Shown: positions 24,346-32,624 of the stretch, one piece after another
Layout: every line of letters starts with the position of its first letter
How positions within the stretch are numbered: the stretch's first letter is position 1
Assembly: GCA_964416305.1 (NCBI GenBank)
Contig: CAYQDM010000019.1
Coordinates: 1 to 60,955 of the forward strand
DNA length: 60,955 nt
Direction: 5' to 3'
DNA from: Acidaminobacter sp964416305
GTDB taxonomy: Bacteria; Bacillota; Clostridia; Peptostreptococcales; Acidaminobacteraceae
The notes under the pieces: model-generated
What the model was told of the DNA's origin: nothing
The model's input: only the letters and a program-made list of their open reading frames with translations
Databases searched by the model: none
Program-made: the position numbers and the translations under genes

Positions 24346-25143
24346 ATGTCGGATGTAAAAAACGTCAAAGGTGAAACCACAGTGCGCACCTTATCAAGAG
24401 CGTTATCGATTTTGATGACGTTCACATGGGATGATCGCGAGCTTTCCCTGACTCAAATTTCGGAAAAAATCGGACTGGCAAAGTCGACCACGTTAAGATT
24501 GCTTGGCGCATTGGAGTCTGAAGGCTTTATAGAAAAAAACTTTAGAACGAATCATTACAAGCTTGGGCATAATCTGTACTATTTGGGGCTGATTGCTAAG
24601 GACAGTCTTGACATAAGGACGGTCAGCCGACCATTTATGGAAAATATTACTCAGCTGACTAAAGAAACGACGAATCTCTACTTGTTGGATCATTATGACA
24701 GGATTTGTTTTGATCAGGTTGAAAGTCCGCTGGCTATCAAACGAACGGTTCGAATAGGCGAACGCTATCCTGTATGGGCGGGTGCTACCGGCAAGTCCAT
24801 CCTGGCGTTTATGGACCGGGCGATATGGGAGAAGATGAAAGACCGTTTGGAGCGCATTACGGAATTCACCATTGCGGATCCGGATGAATTCATTCAGGAA
24901 CTTGAAAAAATAAGGAATGTCGGATACGCGGTCAGCGTGGGTGAGAAGGATTACGAAGTCGGTTGTGTGGCTGCGCCAATTTATGATGCCTCTCAAAAGG
25001 TTATAGGCTGCATCTCCATTTCCGGTCCGAAATTCAGGTTTCCTGCGGATACGGATTATTTCGCGAAATTGGTACTCGACGCCGCTCACCAAATTTCAAG
25101 GCAGTTGGGATACTATGCCAAGAATTTGATGTATGCAGAGTGA
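24346..25143 (+). CDS. IclR family transcriptional regulator
   Basis: A 265 aa regulator with an N-terminal winged helix (about 10-75; LTQISEKIGLAKSTTLRLLGALESEGFIEK) and a C-terminal effector-binding domain with AGATGKSILAFMD and GCVAAPIYDASQKVIGCISISGP. IclR proteins of this kind govern aromatic and hydroaromatic acid use (PcaU, PobR, QuiR types) and bind short palindromes. It is the natural candidate to bind the TTCCG...CGGAA sites at 14845 and 15895. The start at 24346 follows GAGGGAG. An in-frame TTG 33 bases upstream is less likely. Confidence 0.92.
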   Translation: MSDVKNVKGETTVRTLSRALSILMTFTWDDRELSLTQISEKIGLAKSTTLRLLGALESEGFIEKNFRTNHYKLGHNLYYLGLIAKDSLDIRTVSRPFMENITQLTKETTNLYLLDHYDRICFDQVESPLAIKRTVRIGERYPVWAGATGKSILAFMDRAIWEKMKDRLERITEFTIADPDEFIQELEKIRNVGYAVSVGEKDYEVGCVAAPIYDASQKVIGCISISGPKFRFPADTDYFAKLVLDAAHQISRQLGYYAKNLMYAE

Positions 25144-25212
25144 AGCTGTTCTTCAGCCGCACTGCTTGAATAAGCTAAGCAAGTGAATCAGCCATGAAAA
25201 GGAGAATGCAAC

Positions 25213-26106
25213 ATGATGAAATGCATTGACGGCAGATACAGATTGACTGGTCTGCTAGGGTATCCGCTAAAAAACAGCCGTTCACCTCGTATGCACAATA
25301 TTTCCTTCTCGGCACTTGGGCTTGAATATGCCTATCTCGCCTTTGAAATTGAGGATGGTCACCTTCCTGAAGCACTGGACGCCATGAAGGCGCTGCATGC
25401 TCAAGGGTTCAACGTCACTATGCCCCATAAGCAGAAAGTCCTCCAGTACCTGGATGAGGTAGATCCTGCCGCGAGAATGATTGGCGCGGTCAACACGGTC
25501 TTTAATGACAATGGCAGACTGATTGGATACAACACGGACGGCAAGGGCTTCGTCAAAGGCCTTGGCGAAGAAGGCTTTGACCTGATTGGCAAACGCGTCG
25601 TCCTCGTTGGCGCCGGCGGTGCAGGAAGAGCAGTGGGTGTTCAGGTTGCCCTTTCAGGCATATCGGATATGACCGTCTTCGACGTTGAAGCAGATAAAGT
25701 TGAGGAGCTCCTTGAGACTATTCACGACAACATCAAGTCCGTCAACGCCCGCGGGGAAGTCTACAGTGAAGCCGCAGTGATCGAGGCAGTCAAAAATGCG
25801 GATCTCCTGATCGACTGTACACCGCTCGGCATGGATAAAGTCGTGACGAATGCGGAAGGCAAAGAGGAAAACTTGATTGACAAATCGACCGTCAATGCGC
25901 CTGAAGCTTTCAGACCAGATTTATTCGTCGCACACATAGTGTACATTCCGCTTGAGACCAAGCTGATCAAAATGGCAAAGGCAGCGGGCTGCAAAACAAT
26001 GAACGGTATTCCAATGATGATTTGGCAGGGCGCTGAAGCATTTGAAATCTGGACCGGACAGCAAATGCCGGTAGATGTTGTCAAGAAGGACCTGTTTGGC
26101 GAGTAA
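25213..26106 (+). CDS. Shikimate/quinate dehydrogenase, NAD-type
   Basis: AroE/YdiB family oxidoreductase, 297 aa. The substrate site is complete: Ser22 and Ser24 (NSRSP), the catalytic Lys73 (NVTMPHK) and Asp109 (YNTDGKG). The nucleotide site is GAGGAGRA (133-140), and the next strand ends in Asp157 (VFDVE) instead of the NRT motif of NADP-dependent biosynthetic AroE. An acidic residue there favours NAD, as in the catabolic quinate/shikimate dehydrogenase of Corynebacterium. It is therefore likely to oxidise shikimate or quinate as the first catabolic step. AAAGGAGAATGCAAC precedes the tandem ATGs. It lies just after the IclR gene. Confidence 0.88.
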   Translation: MMKCIDGRYRLTGLLGYPLKNSRSPRMHNISFSALGLEYAYLAFEIEDGHLPEALDAMKALHAQGFNVTMPHKQKVLQYLDEVDPAARMIGAVNTVFNDNGRLIGYNTDGKGFVKGLGEEGFDLIGKRVVLVGAGGAGRAVGVQVALSGISDMTVFDVEADKVEELLETIHDNIKSVNARGEVYSEAAVIEAVKNADLLIDCTPLGMDKVVTNAEGKEENLIDKSTVNAPEAFRPDLFVAHIVYIPLETKLIKMAKAAGCKTMNGIPMMIWQGAEAFEIWTGQQMPVDVVKKDLFGE

Positions 26107-26195
26107 CAGCTTAAAGTGTTACAGGCTTTTTATTTGAATTGTTGTCAAGGAAACACAAAATAATGACCAAGAGTATTCTGAGGAGGAAAAAAAGA

Positions 26196-27689
26196 ATGAG
26201 CATGAATGTTGACATGAAAGCACGCTATGCTGAGCTTAAACTTGGCCAGGATGCCATTGATGAAATCGAAGAGGCATACGCGAAAGCGCAAAAAGCACAG
26301 CGTGAGTTCGAAACCTGGAGTCAGGAGCAAATTGACAGAACCATCCAATCCGTTGCTCAAATCGTTGCCAATTCACATAACTTCCACGAGCTTGTCATGA
26401 TGGGCATTGAAGAAAGCAACTTCGGCGATCCTGTCAGCCGCGAAGCGAAGCGCTTCAAAATCCGCGGTATTCTCCGTGACTGCCTCAGACAGAAATCTGT
26501 CGGTATTATTGAAGAAATTCCTGAAAAGAGAATTGTCAAGTACGCTAAGCCGGTCGGCATTATTGCGTGTGTTATTCCTGCAACCAATCCGGATCTCACG
26601 CCGGCAGGCAACGCGATTTACGCGATCAAGGCCAGAAATGCCATCATCTTCTCGCCACACCCACGCACTAAAAATACGAGCCGCAGAACTATTGAACTCA
26701 TGCGTGAAGGTCTCAAAAGAGTCGGCGCGCCAGAGGATCTCGTTCAAATCCTCGGTCAGAAAGCAAAAATCAACAAGGCGACTTCCGAAGCCCTCATGTC
26801 CAGATGTGACCTTATTATCGCTACGGGCGGCCAAGGCGTCGTCAGCCGCGCTTATACTTCCGGGACACCTGCCTATGCAGTTGGTGCCGGCAACGCGACA
26901 ATGATCTGGGATGAAACTGCTGCTCAAGATCTCAACAAAGCTGCTTTCAACACCATGCGTTCCAAGACTTCTGACTTCGGATCCGGCTGCTCTGCGGACG
27001 GCAACATTGTCATCCATGAGAGCATCTGGGATGCGGCCCTTAACGAACTGGTCGCTGTAGGCGGCTACATGCTGTCTGCGCAGGAGCAGGAAGCTATGAG
27101 AAAAGCTATGTGGGACGAAGAGATCCACAGACTTGCAGACACGGTTGCGCTTTCTCCGCAGGATATGGCGAAAGCTGCAGGCTTTGAAATTCCAGAGGAC
27201 AGAAAGTTCCTGATCGCTTCTCATGGTACAGGGGTCTTTAATGCTTCCAAAGAAGGTATCTGGTGCCGTGAGAAATTGACGACGCTGCTTGCTGTTCACA
27301 AATATACGGGTGAATTCCAAAACGCTATTGATTCCATTATGGCAATCCACGAAGTTGGCGGCATTGGTCACTCCGTCGGAATCTTCTCTTTTGACGAAGA
27401 CCATATTCACAGACTTGCCATGGTCGCACGCGTTGGCCGCATCATGGTCAGACAGCCGCAATCCAAAGCAAACTCAGGCAGCATGAACAACGGTATGCCT
27501 ATGACGTCTTCTATCGGCTGCGGCACTTGGGCTGGCAACGCGACTTCTGAGAACGTTCACCTGCACCACTACATGAACGTGACTTGGGTTTCCAAAGAAT
27601 TGGATCAGCCGGATTCTCCGTCTGATGAGGAGCTCTTCGGTGAGTTCTATGATCCGGAGCTTGAGAAGGTTCAGTACTCCAAGTACTAA
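26196..27689 (+). CDS. CoA-acylating aldehyde dehydrogenase
   Basis: A 497 aa aldehyde dehydrogenase resembling the N-terminal half of AdhE. IFSPHPRTKNTSRR, IATGGQGVVSRAY, GAGNATMIWDE, EVGGIGHSVGIFSFDED and SIGCGTWAGNATSENV all match that arrangement. The catalytic Cys is Cys265 (DFGSGCSADG). The family oxidises an aldehyde to its CoA thioester with NAD(P), saving the energy as acyl-CoA. There is no alcohol dehydrogenase domain. Candidates include acetaldehyde, sulfoacetaldehyde or a pathway-specific aldehyde made by the ThDP enzyme. The start at 26196 follows AGGAGG. The longer frame adds 19 basic residues upstream. A terminator follows. Confidence 0.88.
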   Translation: MSMNVDMKARYAELKLGQDAIDEIEEAYAKAQKAQREFETWSQEQIDRTIQSVAQIVANSHNFHELVMMGIEESNFGDPVSREAKRFKIRGILRDCLRQKSVGIIEEIPEKRIVKYAKPVGIIACVIPATNPDLTPAGNAIYAIKARNAIIFSPHPRTKNTSRRTIELMREGLKRVGAPEDLVQILGQKAKINKATSEALMSRCDLIIATGGQGVVSRAYTSGTPAYAVGAGNATMIWDETAAQDLNKAAFNTMRSKTSDFGSGCSADGNIVIHESIWDAALNELVAVGGYMLSAQEQEAMRKAMWDEEIHRLADTVALSPQDMAKAAGFEIPEDRKFLIASHGTGVFNASKEGIWCREKLTTLLAVHKYTGEFQNAIDSIMAIHEVGGIGHSVGIFSFDEDHIHRLAMVARVGRIMVRQPQSKANSGSMNNGMPMTSSIGCGTWAGNATSENVHLHHYMNVTWVSKELDQPDSPSDEELFGEFYDPELEKVQYSKY

Positions 27690-27750
27690 TTTTGGATTTG
27701 ATTCAGCAATTGATTTTAAGCAGTATTTTTGAATCGCATCATCCTGTTTG

Positions 27751-27802
27751 CGCCGGCACGGTTGGGAAGAAATTCTCGACAACGTGCCGGCGTAATTTTT
27801 TT
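27751..27802 (+). terminator. Terminator after the aldehyde dehydrogenase gene
   Basis: CGCCGGCACG (27751-27760) pairs with CGTGCCGGCG (27783-27792), followed by TAATTTTTTT. Confidence 0.9.
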
Positions 27803-27898
27803 GAATTTTGCGGCAAGGATTCAAAAAATGCGATATAATAAATTGTCTTTATAAAATCTTGCATAACCAGTGAATGAAATTATATTTTTGAGGGGACA

Positions 27899-28666
27899 AT
27901 GACTATGCCGAAAAAATCTTTGGAGCCAAACGAAGCAAACCCTGATGAAGGATCCGGAAAAAAAACCAGGACATCGACCAAACGCGGATCTTCCAAGTCT
28001 GCGTCAAAGTCCAAGCCCATCAAGCGTTCAAAGACTTTTTTGAATTTGCCGCTGATCATTTCTGAGGAACTCAGAGAGGCTATTCTCAATGGTGAAATCC
28101 CGCTTGGCGGCCACCTGAAACAGGAAGAAATCGCAAAGCGGTTCGACAGCAGCCTGATTCCAGTCAGAGAAGCGCTCAGAACTTTGGAGACGGAAGGCTT
28201 GATTACCATGATCCCCAACCGGGGTGCAGTCGTCAGCATGTGGGATCCGGAGCGCGTCAGACAGCGCTTTGAAACGCGGATCTACCTTGAAATTGGCGCC
28301 ATGAGAAAATCAGTGCCTCATCTGACGGACGAAGAGCTCGCACGGGCAGAAGAAGCGTTAAATGAAATTGACAGGCAGACCACGGCGAAGGGGATCAGCG
28401 CTTTCAACCACGAGTTCCATCAAATCCTGATCAGCCATTGCGACAATCCGTATCTGATGGAGCAGGTCAATATGATGCACCGCAGTATCGACCGCTATTT
28501 GAGATACTATCTTTCCAATGAGGAATATAACCGACTGTCTCAGGAGCATCACTACAAGATTCTCGAAGCCGCCAAAGCCCGTGACGGGGAAGGCGCTGCA
28601 AAGTGGGTGGAAATCCATTTGAGAGAAGCGCTGGATCATCTGGAAGCCACGACGCAGATCGAATAA
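27899..28666 (+). CDS. GntR family regulator (FadR/FCD subfamily)
   Basis: A 255 aa regulator. The first 45 residues are a Lys/Ser/Thr-rich, probably disordered tail (KKTRTSTKRGSSKSASKSK), unusual for the family. A GntR winged helix follows (about 50-115; LREAILNGEIPLGGHLKQEEIAKRFDSSLIPVREALRTLETEGLI), then an all-helical FCD ligand domain with the metal-binding pattern around FNHEFHQILISHC. FCD regulators usually sense carboxylic acids. It closes the catabolic cluster and may control the dehydrogenase/ALDH part or the whole set. GAGGGGAC precedes the ATG. Confidence 0.9.
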   Translation: MTMPKKSLEPNEANPDEGSGKKTRTSTKRGSSKSASKSKPIKRSKTFLNLPLIISEELREAILNGEIPLGGHLKQEEIAKRFDSSLIPVREALRTLETEGLITMIPNRGAVVSMWDPERVRQRFETRIYLEIGAMRKSVPHLTDEELARAEEALNEIDRQTTAKGISAFNHEFHQILISHCDNPYLMEQVNMMHRSIDRYLRYYLSNEEYNRLSQEHHYKILEAAKARDGEGAAKWVEIHLREALDHLEATTQIE

Positions 28667-29007
28667 AGCGAGTATGAAAACGGTGGGAGCCATTGAAGGG
28701 TTTGGGAATGGGTGACCATCGGCAGAATTTTTTAAAGCAATAAAAAGAGGCTGTCTCTGGAGGTTTAAATCTCCGAGACAGCCTCTGTTAATAGACCGGG
28801 AATTAGTGTGGGAAACCGCCTCGCCAGTCTTTAAAGGGGGCGTGACCATAATTGCCATGTTCCAATGATACGCCGCGAAGCTTAAAAAAACCTGAAAGGC
28901 ATTTTCAACTTTCTTTAAGGTTTCTTTGTTATCATGGTGATAGGAACGCAGCGGCGAAGGGACGCCAGGTAAGGTGAGGCGGGTAATAGCCGGATGGAGG
29001 AAATCCA
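28667..29007. other. Gene-free spacer with a strong hairpin and an 11-mer
   Basis: This 341-base stretch has no supported gene. It contains exact 11-mer copy 6 (28714-28724). It also has a large hairpin, AGAGGCTGTCTC (28746-28757) with GAGACAGCCTCT (28775-28786), carrying a nested GGAG/CTCC. The hairpin has no T tract and could be a processing or stabilising structure rather than a plain terminator. TTTCTTTAAGGTTTCTTTG (around 28909-28927), upstream of the response regulator, looks like a repeated TTTCTTT element that such a regulator could bind. Confidence 0.5.
28714..28724 (-). repeat. TGCCGATGGTC 11-mer, exact copy 6
   Basis: In the spacer before the two-component genes, so not constrained by coding. 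Confidence 0.95.
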
Positions 29008-29685
29008 ATGAAGGTTTTATTGATAGAGGACGAACGGGCGCTGTCTGACGCGCTCTGCACGCTGATGAGGAAAAACAAATTGACGGTGGAGGCGGCCTAT
29101 GACGGTGTGAGCGGCCTGGATGCGGCGCTTTCGAATCGTTTTGATGTCATCCTGCTGGACATCATGCTGCCTAAAATGAACGGCCTGGAAGTGCTGAAAA
29201 ACCTCCGTGCCGATGGTATTGCAACCCCCATCCTCCTCCTGACGGCAAAAGGCGAGGTTACCGACAAGGTGCGCGGCCTGGACGAAGGGGCAGATGATTA
29301 TTTACCCAAGCCCTTCGCGACAGAAGAGCTGTTCGCCCGGATCAGAGCCCTTACACGGCGAAAAGGCGAGCCGGTCCTGGAACCCGGGATCAGCTATGGG
29401 GACTTGACCCTCGACCTCGGATCCCTGATTCTGACAGGACCAAAGGGAGAAGTTCAGCTGACCCTGAAGGAGTTCGAGATACTGAAGCTGATGATGGACC
29501 GTCCGCAGCAGGTGATGCCAAAGGAAGAGATGATCATCAGCGTCTGGGGCTACGATGCTGAGGTGGAGCATAATACCCTGGAGGTCTACATCAGTTTTTT
29601 AAGGAAGAAACTGAGCTATCTGGAATCCAAGGTGAGCATCAATGCGCTGCGCGGCGTTGGCTACCGGCTGGGAATGGGGGAGTAG
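29008..29685 (+). CDS. OmpR/PhoB-family response regulator
   Basis: A 225 aa two-component regulator. The receiver domain (1-115) has the acidic pair EDE near residue 8, the phospho-acceptor Asp in VILLDIMLPKMNG (about residue 51), TAKGE with the conserved Thr, and the Lys in LPKPF. The C-terminal winged helix (about 130-222) has LTLKEFEILKLM and RGVGYRLG. AUGGAGGAAATCC precedes the ATG. The gene ends two bases before the kinase gene. The stimulus is unknown. No resistance or transport gene is directly adjacent. Confidence 0.95.
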   Translation: MKVLLIEDERALSDALCTLMRKNKLTVEAAYDGVSGLDAALSNRFDVILLDIMLPKMNGLEVLKNLRADGIATPILLLTAKGEVTDKVRGLDEGADDYLPKPFATEELFARIRALTRRKGEPVLEPGISYGDLTLDLGSLILTGPKGEVQLTLKEFEILKLMMDRPQQVMPKEEMIISVWGYDAEVEHNTLEVYISFLRKKLSYLESKVSINALRGVGYRLGMGE

Positions 29686-29687
29686 GC

Positions 29688-30935
29688 ATGTTTCGAAAAT
29701 TGAAATGGCGTTTTGTCGTCCTGATCATGAGCATGTTAATCCTCGTCTTTGTGGGGATCTTCGGGGCCATCTATGGGCTGACGGCTAACAGCATGAACCG
29801 GCAAAGCCAATTCACCCTTGAGAAGATCATGCGGGCACCGCCCAGACCGATACCGGACAGTCGGGATGCCTTTGGCAGTCTGATCGTTGAAACGGATTCT
29901 CAGGGGGAAATCCTGCTGCTCATGTCCTACCTGGAGGTGGACGAGCAGGCGGTGGCGGCGGCTGTCGAAAAGATTTTGAGCAAGGTCTCCGTGGGCGCTG
30001 AGGCTGAGGCTGGCGCTGCGGCAGCGGTTGCGGCTGAATCAAACCGAGATTTTGGCAGAGTTAAAATAGGTGAAACCTCATACGATTATCTCGTGAGCGA
30101 GATGCCTGACGGGTATAAAATGGTGATGCTCGACCGTACACCTGTGCATGCGTCACTCAATGACTTATTGATGGTATTTATCTGGGTCGGCGTTGGCAGT
30201 TTGCTCGTCCTGTTTGGGGTCAGCGTATTCTTTGCCAGTCGTGCGGTAAAACCTATACAGGCGGCTTTTGAAAAGCAGCGGCAGTTTTTGGCGGACGCCT
30301 CCCACGAACTCAGGACGCCGCTGACGGTGATTCAGACGCAGCTGGCTCTGCTTGGTTCACTGGACGATCCTCAGGAAGCCAGGTGGATCGAAGGTATTAA
30401 AACCGAAACGACCAACATGGCGGGGCTGGTCACGGACATGCTGGATCTTGCGAAGCTGGACCACGTGGCTGAACCGGTTCGGGTGGAGGCATCCTTGAAA
30501 GCTCTGATGGAAAAATGCCTTCTCTCCTATGAGGCGATCTTCTTCGAGCGTGGGATAGAACTGTCGGTGTCCTCAGAGGAAGAGGTCATGGCGCGAATGG
30601 ATCCGGAGGGCATCCGCAGGGTGCTGGTGATCCTCTTGGATAATGCTTTGAAATACACCCCTTCAGGTGGCCGGGTGGAGATCAGGCTGAGCAGGGAGAA
30701 GCACAAAGCCTGTCTGCGGATTCGCAATACGGGTGAGGGCATCCCTGAGGACCGGCTTGAAGCGATCTTTGACCGATTTGTGCGCCTGGATGCCTCAAGG
30801 ACGAAGGCCACCGGGGGTTATGGCCTGGGACTCGCCATTGCCCGCGGCATTTCAGAACAGCATGGCGGGAGACTGACAGCTTCAAGCCAACCCGGGGAAT
30901 GGACGGAGATGACGCTGGTGCTGCCTGGGGTTTAA
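29688..30935 (+). CDS. Sensor histidine kinase
   Basis: The membrane partner of the preceding regulator, 415 aa. TM1 spans about 9-32, a modest extracellular region of about 120 residues (with an Ala/Glu-rich patch AEAEAGAAAAVAAE) follows, and TM2 spans about 157-180. The H-box is FLADASHELRTPLTVIQTQ, followed by the N-box VILLDNALKYTP, G1 NTGEGIPEDRLEAIFDRF and G2 GGYGLGLAIARGI. The layout is a classical type I kinase without PAS domains. Overlap with the regulator is absent, but the two-base spacing indicates one operon. Confidence 0.94.
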   Translation: MFRKLKWRFVVLIMSMLILVFVGIFGAIYGLTANSMNRQSQFTLEKIMRAPPRPIPDSRDAFGSLIVETDSQGEILLLMSYLEVDEQAVAAAVEKILSKVSVGAEAEAGAAAAVAAESNRDFGRVKIGETSYDYLVSEMPDGYKMVMLDRTPVHASLNDLLMVFIWVGVGSLLVLFGVSVFFASRAVKPIQAAFEKQRQFLADASHELRTPLTVIQTQLALLGSLDDPQEARWIEGIKTETTNMAGLVTDMLDLAKLDHVAEPVRVEASLKALMEKCLLSYEAIFFERGIELSVSSEEEVMARMDPEGIRRVLVILLDNALKYTPSGGRVEIRLSREKHKACLRIRNTGEGIPEDRLEAIFDRFVRLDASRTKATGGYGLGLAIARGISEQHGGRLTASSQPGEWTEMTLVLPGV

Positions 30936-30956
30936 GGGGCGTGAGGTTTAGAAGGT

Positions 30957-31026
30957 GGGGACGCGGACAGGTTTTGACTTGGGGACGCGGACAGGTTTTG
31001 GTTTAGTGACGCGGACAGGTTTTGAA
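30957..31026 (+). repeat. Three tandem imperfect copies of a 24-25 bp unit
   Basis: The core GACGCGGACAGGTTTTG occurs at 30960-30976, 30984-31000 and about 31007-31023, with GGGG or GT before it and a variable tail. A fourth partial GAGGACGG follows. Such short GC-rich units with GGACAGGTTTT recur in many Clostridia as dispersed, REP-like repeats. No transposase is next to it. It sits in the spacer between the kinase and a convergent gene. Confidence 0.8.
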
Positions 31027-31076
31027 ATGAGGACGGAGCTTGTGAGAATGTTTGTCAATCTGATTTTCAAATAGAA

Positions 31077-31126
31077 GAAGTCGCCCCGAAAAAGCCTGCC
31101 CCTGCAGGCTTTTTCGGGGCGACTTC
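31077..31126. terminator. Long bidirectional terminator hairpin
   Basis: GAAGTCGCCCCGAAAAAGCC (from 31077) is matched by GGCTTTTTCGGGGCGACTTC (to 31126), a near-perfect stem of over 20 bp with a short CCCC-type loop. It separates the kinase gene (+) and the cysteine hydrolase gene (-). Confidence 0.9.
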
Positions 31127-31146
31127 TCTCCATTTGAAGCGTCTCT

Positions 31147-31836
31147 TTACGTCACAGCCACGCCCCTCACCAGCTCTATACCGCCGGCATCCATCAGGGC
31201 AAAAGCCATCAGATGGTACAGGTCACCGGGGTGATCCGGCGTTTCGAAGGTGTTGACGGCATTTATTGGCACGATGATCCTTGAGGGTCGATTTTCCGAC
31301 TGAAAAAAGGTTTTCAGAACCAGCGCAAATTGGAGCAAGCAAATGTCGGTACAGTCTCCGGTCAGGATCCAGGTGGATCGCCTCTCATTTTCGCGGAACC
31401 AGTCCTGAAAAGCCTGCGAATGCCAAATTTGAGTGGAGTTTTTCGCGAGTCTTAATACTGCGTTCAGGGATTTGAGTTCATCCACAAGGTCGCTCTCTTG
31501 GCTGCCGGCTACACAATGGGCAGGGTAGGTGCCAAACTCCTCGGCGCCCGGTGTGTGGGTATCCGACGGCGCAATGACAGGAATGTGGCTTCTTAGACAA
31601 GCCTCAGCCAAACTGGTAATAACGGGAATCAGCGCGCCGACTCTTGGACTCGCCAGAAGACCCTCCCGCGCAAAGCCGTTGGTCATATCTATGATGACCA
31701 GCGCCGTATCCTCCGGCTTTAGTGACTCCAGCGACAGGGTTTCGAACTGTTCAAGCCGGGTCTGAAGTTTGCTCAGCCAAAGGAGGGTGCTGTCGATCAA
31801 TTTGAGCTGTTGATTCTCATTGGTTGCTTGATTCAT
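31147..31836 (-). CDS. Isochorismatase-family cysteine hydrolase
   Basis: A 229 aa cytoplasmic hydrolase. It has an N-terminal helical extension of about 45 residues, then LVIIDMTNGF with the catalytic Asp, PSDTHTPGAEEFGTYPAHCVAGSQESDL (nicotinamidase-like), a Lys in RLAKNSTQIW and the nucleophile Cys in TGDCTDICLLQFA. The Asp-Lys-Cys triad is thus complete. SDTH...EF..YPAHC resembles nicotinamidase or pyrazinamidase, so release of nicotinic acid from nicotinamide is a fair guess. Other family members act on isochorismate or ureido compounds. AAAGGAGC lies just before the ATG. Confidence 0.85.
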   Translation of the reverse strand: MNQATNENQQLKLIDSTLLWLSKLQTRLEQFETLSLESLKPEDTALVIIDMTNGFAREGLLASPRVGALIPVITSLAEACLRSHIPVIAPSDTHTPGAEEFGTYPAHCVAGSQESDLVDELKSLNAVLRLAKNSTQIWHSQAFQDWFRENERRSTWILTGDCTDICLLQFALVLKTFFQSENRPSRIIVPINAVNTFETPDHPGDLYHLMAFALMDAGGIELVRGVAVT

Positions 31837-32021
31837 GGAGATGCTCCTTTCAAACTGCTGGATGGGCGGGGGATGAAAAAACGATCCTTATTCCTTCTGA
31901 TTCTTACCCTGTTTCACGCGCTTGCAGACAGTGTGCGGATGTGATAGTATGGATTGAATTTATCAGTCCGTCCCTCATAGACCGCAGATTACTGCAGACT
32001 ATTTAACCTTTAAAGGAGTTT

Positions 32022-32474
32022 GTGAACGTGAACCTTAAAACACTGGATTCGAAAGAAACGCATCTCTTGTATACGGATCAGAGATTATTTGAGCTGATGC
32101 AGCGCGCTGTCCCGGGTGCTGATTATGGGAAGATTAAAAGTATTGCAGAGGCACTCTATTCCAACTTCAAGAGCAGGATGTATCTTGTGGAAGGGGAGGG
32201 AGATGAAGGGACCATCGGCATAATTGGTCTTTCCAAGGCTCAGCGAGGGGAAGCGGAGATTCAACATTTCGCGCTGCTGGAGTCTGTCGACCAGGTGGAA
32301 GTCGGACGGGCGGTGTTCTCAGAGCTGAAGGAGAGCCGGCGGGACCTGACGGTGCTGCGGATCAGAGTGCCTCACGAGCAGTCGCCCTATTTCAGAAAGA
32401 TGGATTTTTCAATAAGACGGTATCCGGACAATCCTTACGGGCTGGACGGAGACCAGTGCACCCTGAAGTTTTAG
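32022..32474 (+). CDS. Hypothetical protein, possibly GNAT-like
   Basis: A 150 aa protein not recognised with confidence. It has an N-terminal helical region and a beta-rich middle (MYLVEGEGDEGTIGIIGLSK, EIQHFALLESVDQVEVGRAVFSELKES), then strand-like LTVLRIRVP and SPYFRKMDFSIRRYP. The order and the phrase about becoming FRKMDFSI recall GNAT acyltransferases, whose last motif contains a similar kink, but the acetyl-CoA loop (Q/RxxGxG/A) is missing. GTG at 32022 has AAAGGAG before it. A second in-frame GTG is six bases further. Confidence 0.6.
   Translation: MNVNLKTLDSKETHLLYTDQRLFELMQRAVPGADYGKIKSIAEALYSNFKSRMYLVEGEGDEGTIGIIGLSKAQRGEAEIQHFALLESVDQVEVGRAVFSELKESRRDLTVLRIRVPHEQSPYFRKMDFSIRRYPDNPYGLDGDQCTLKF
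32210..32220 (-). repeat. TGCCGATGGTC 11-mer, exact copy 7
   Basis: Inside the unknown 150 aa gene, read as ACC ATC GGC (Thr-Ile-Gly). Confidence 0.95.
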
Positions 32475-32520
32475 TGTGTAAGGTTTTAGCGCTGAGTACG
32501 GGAGTTTAACTACATTTTAC

Positions 32521-32549
32521 TTGATCTTCTGACTGTGACGTTATATAAT
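32521..32549 (+). promoter_or_regulatory. Promoter of typA
   Basis: TTGATC (32521-32526), a 17-base spacer and a perfect TATAAT (32544-32549). The start point would lie near 32556, about 70 bases before the typA ATG. Confidence 0.75.
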
Positions 32550-32571
32550 ATCAAGGTTGACAAAATACTTC

Positions 32572-32604
32572 GCCTGCTCCCGACTTCGGATGAGCAGGCT
32601 TTTT
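32572..32604 (+). terminator. Attenuator-like hairpin in the typA leader
   Basis: GCCTGCTC (32572-32579) pairs perfectly with GAGCAGGC (32592-32599), followed directly by five T. It lies downstream of the promoter and 20 bases upstream of the start codon. If the promoter is real it must be bypassed for typA expression. It may alternatively end read-through from the upstream gene. Confidence 0.65.
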
Positions 32605-32624
32605 AAAAAATAAAGGATGGAATT

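Noticed and set aside
31147..31836. Siderophore isochorismatase
   Set aside because: No siderophore genes are nearby and the SDTH...YPAHC region is closer to nicotinamidase.
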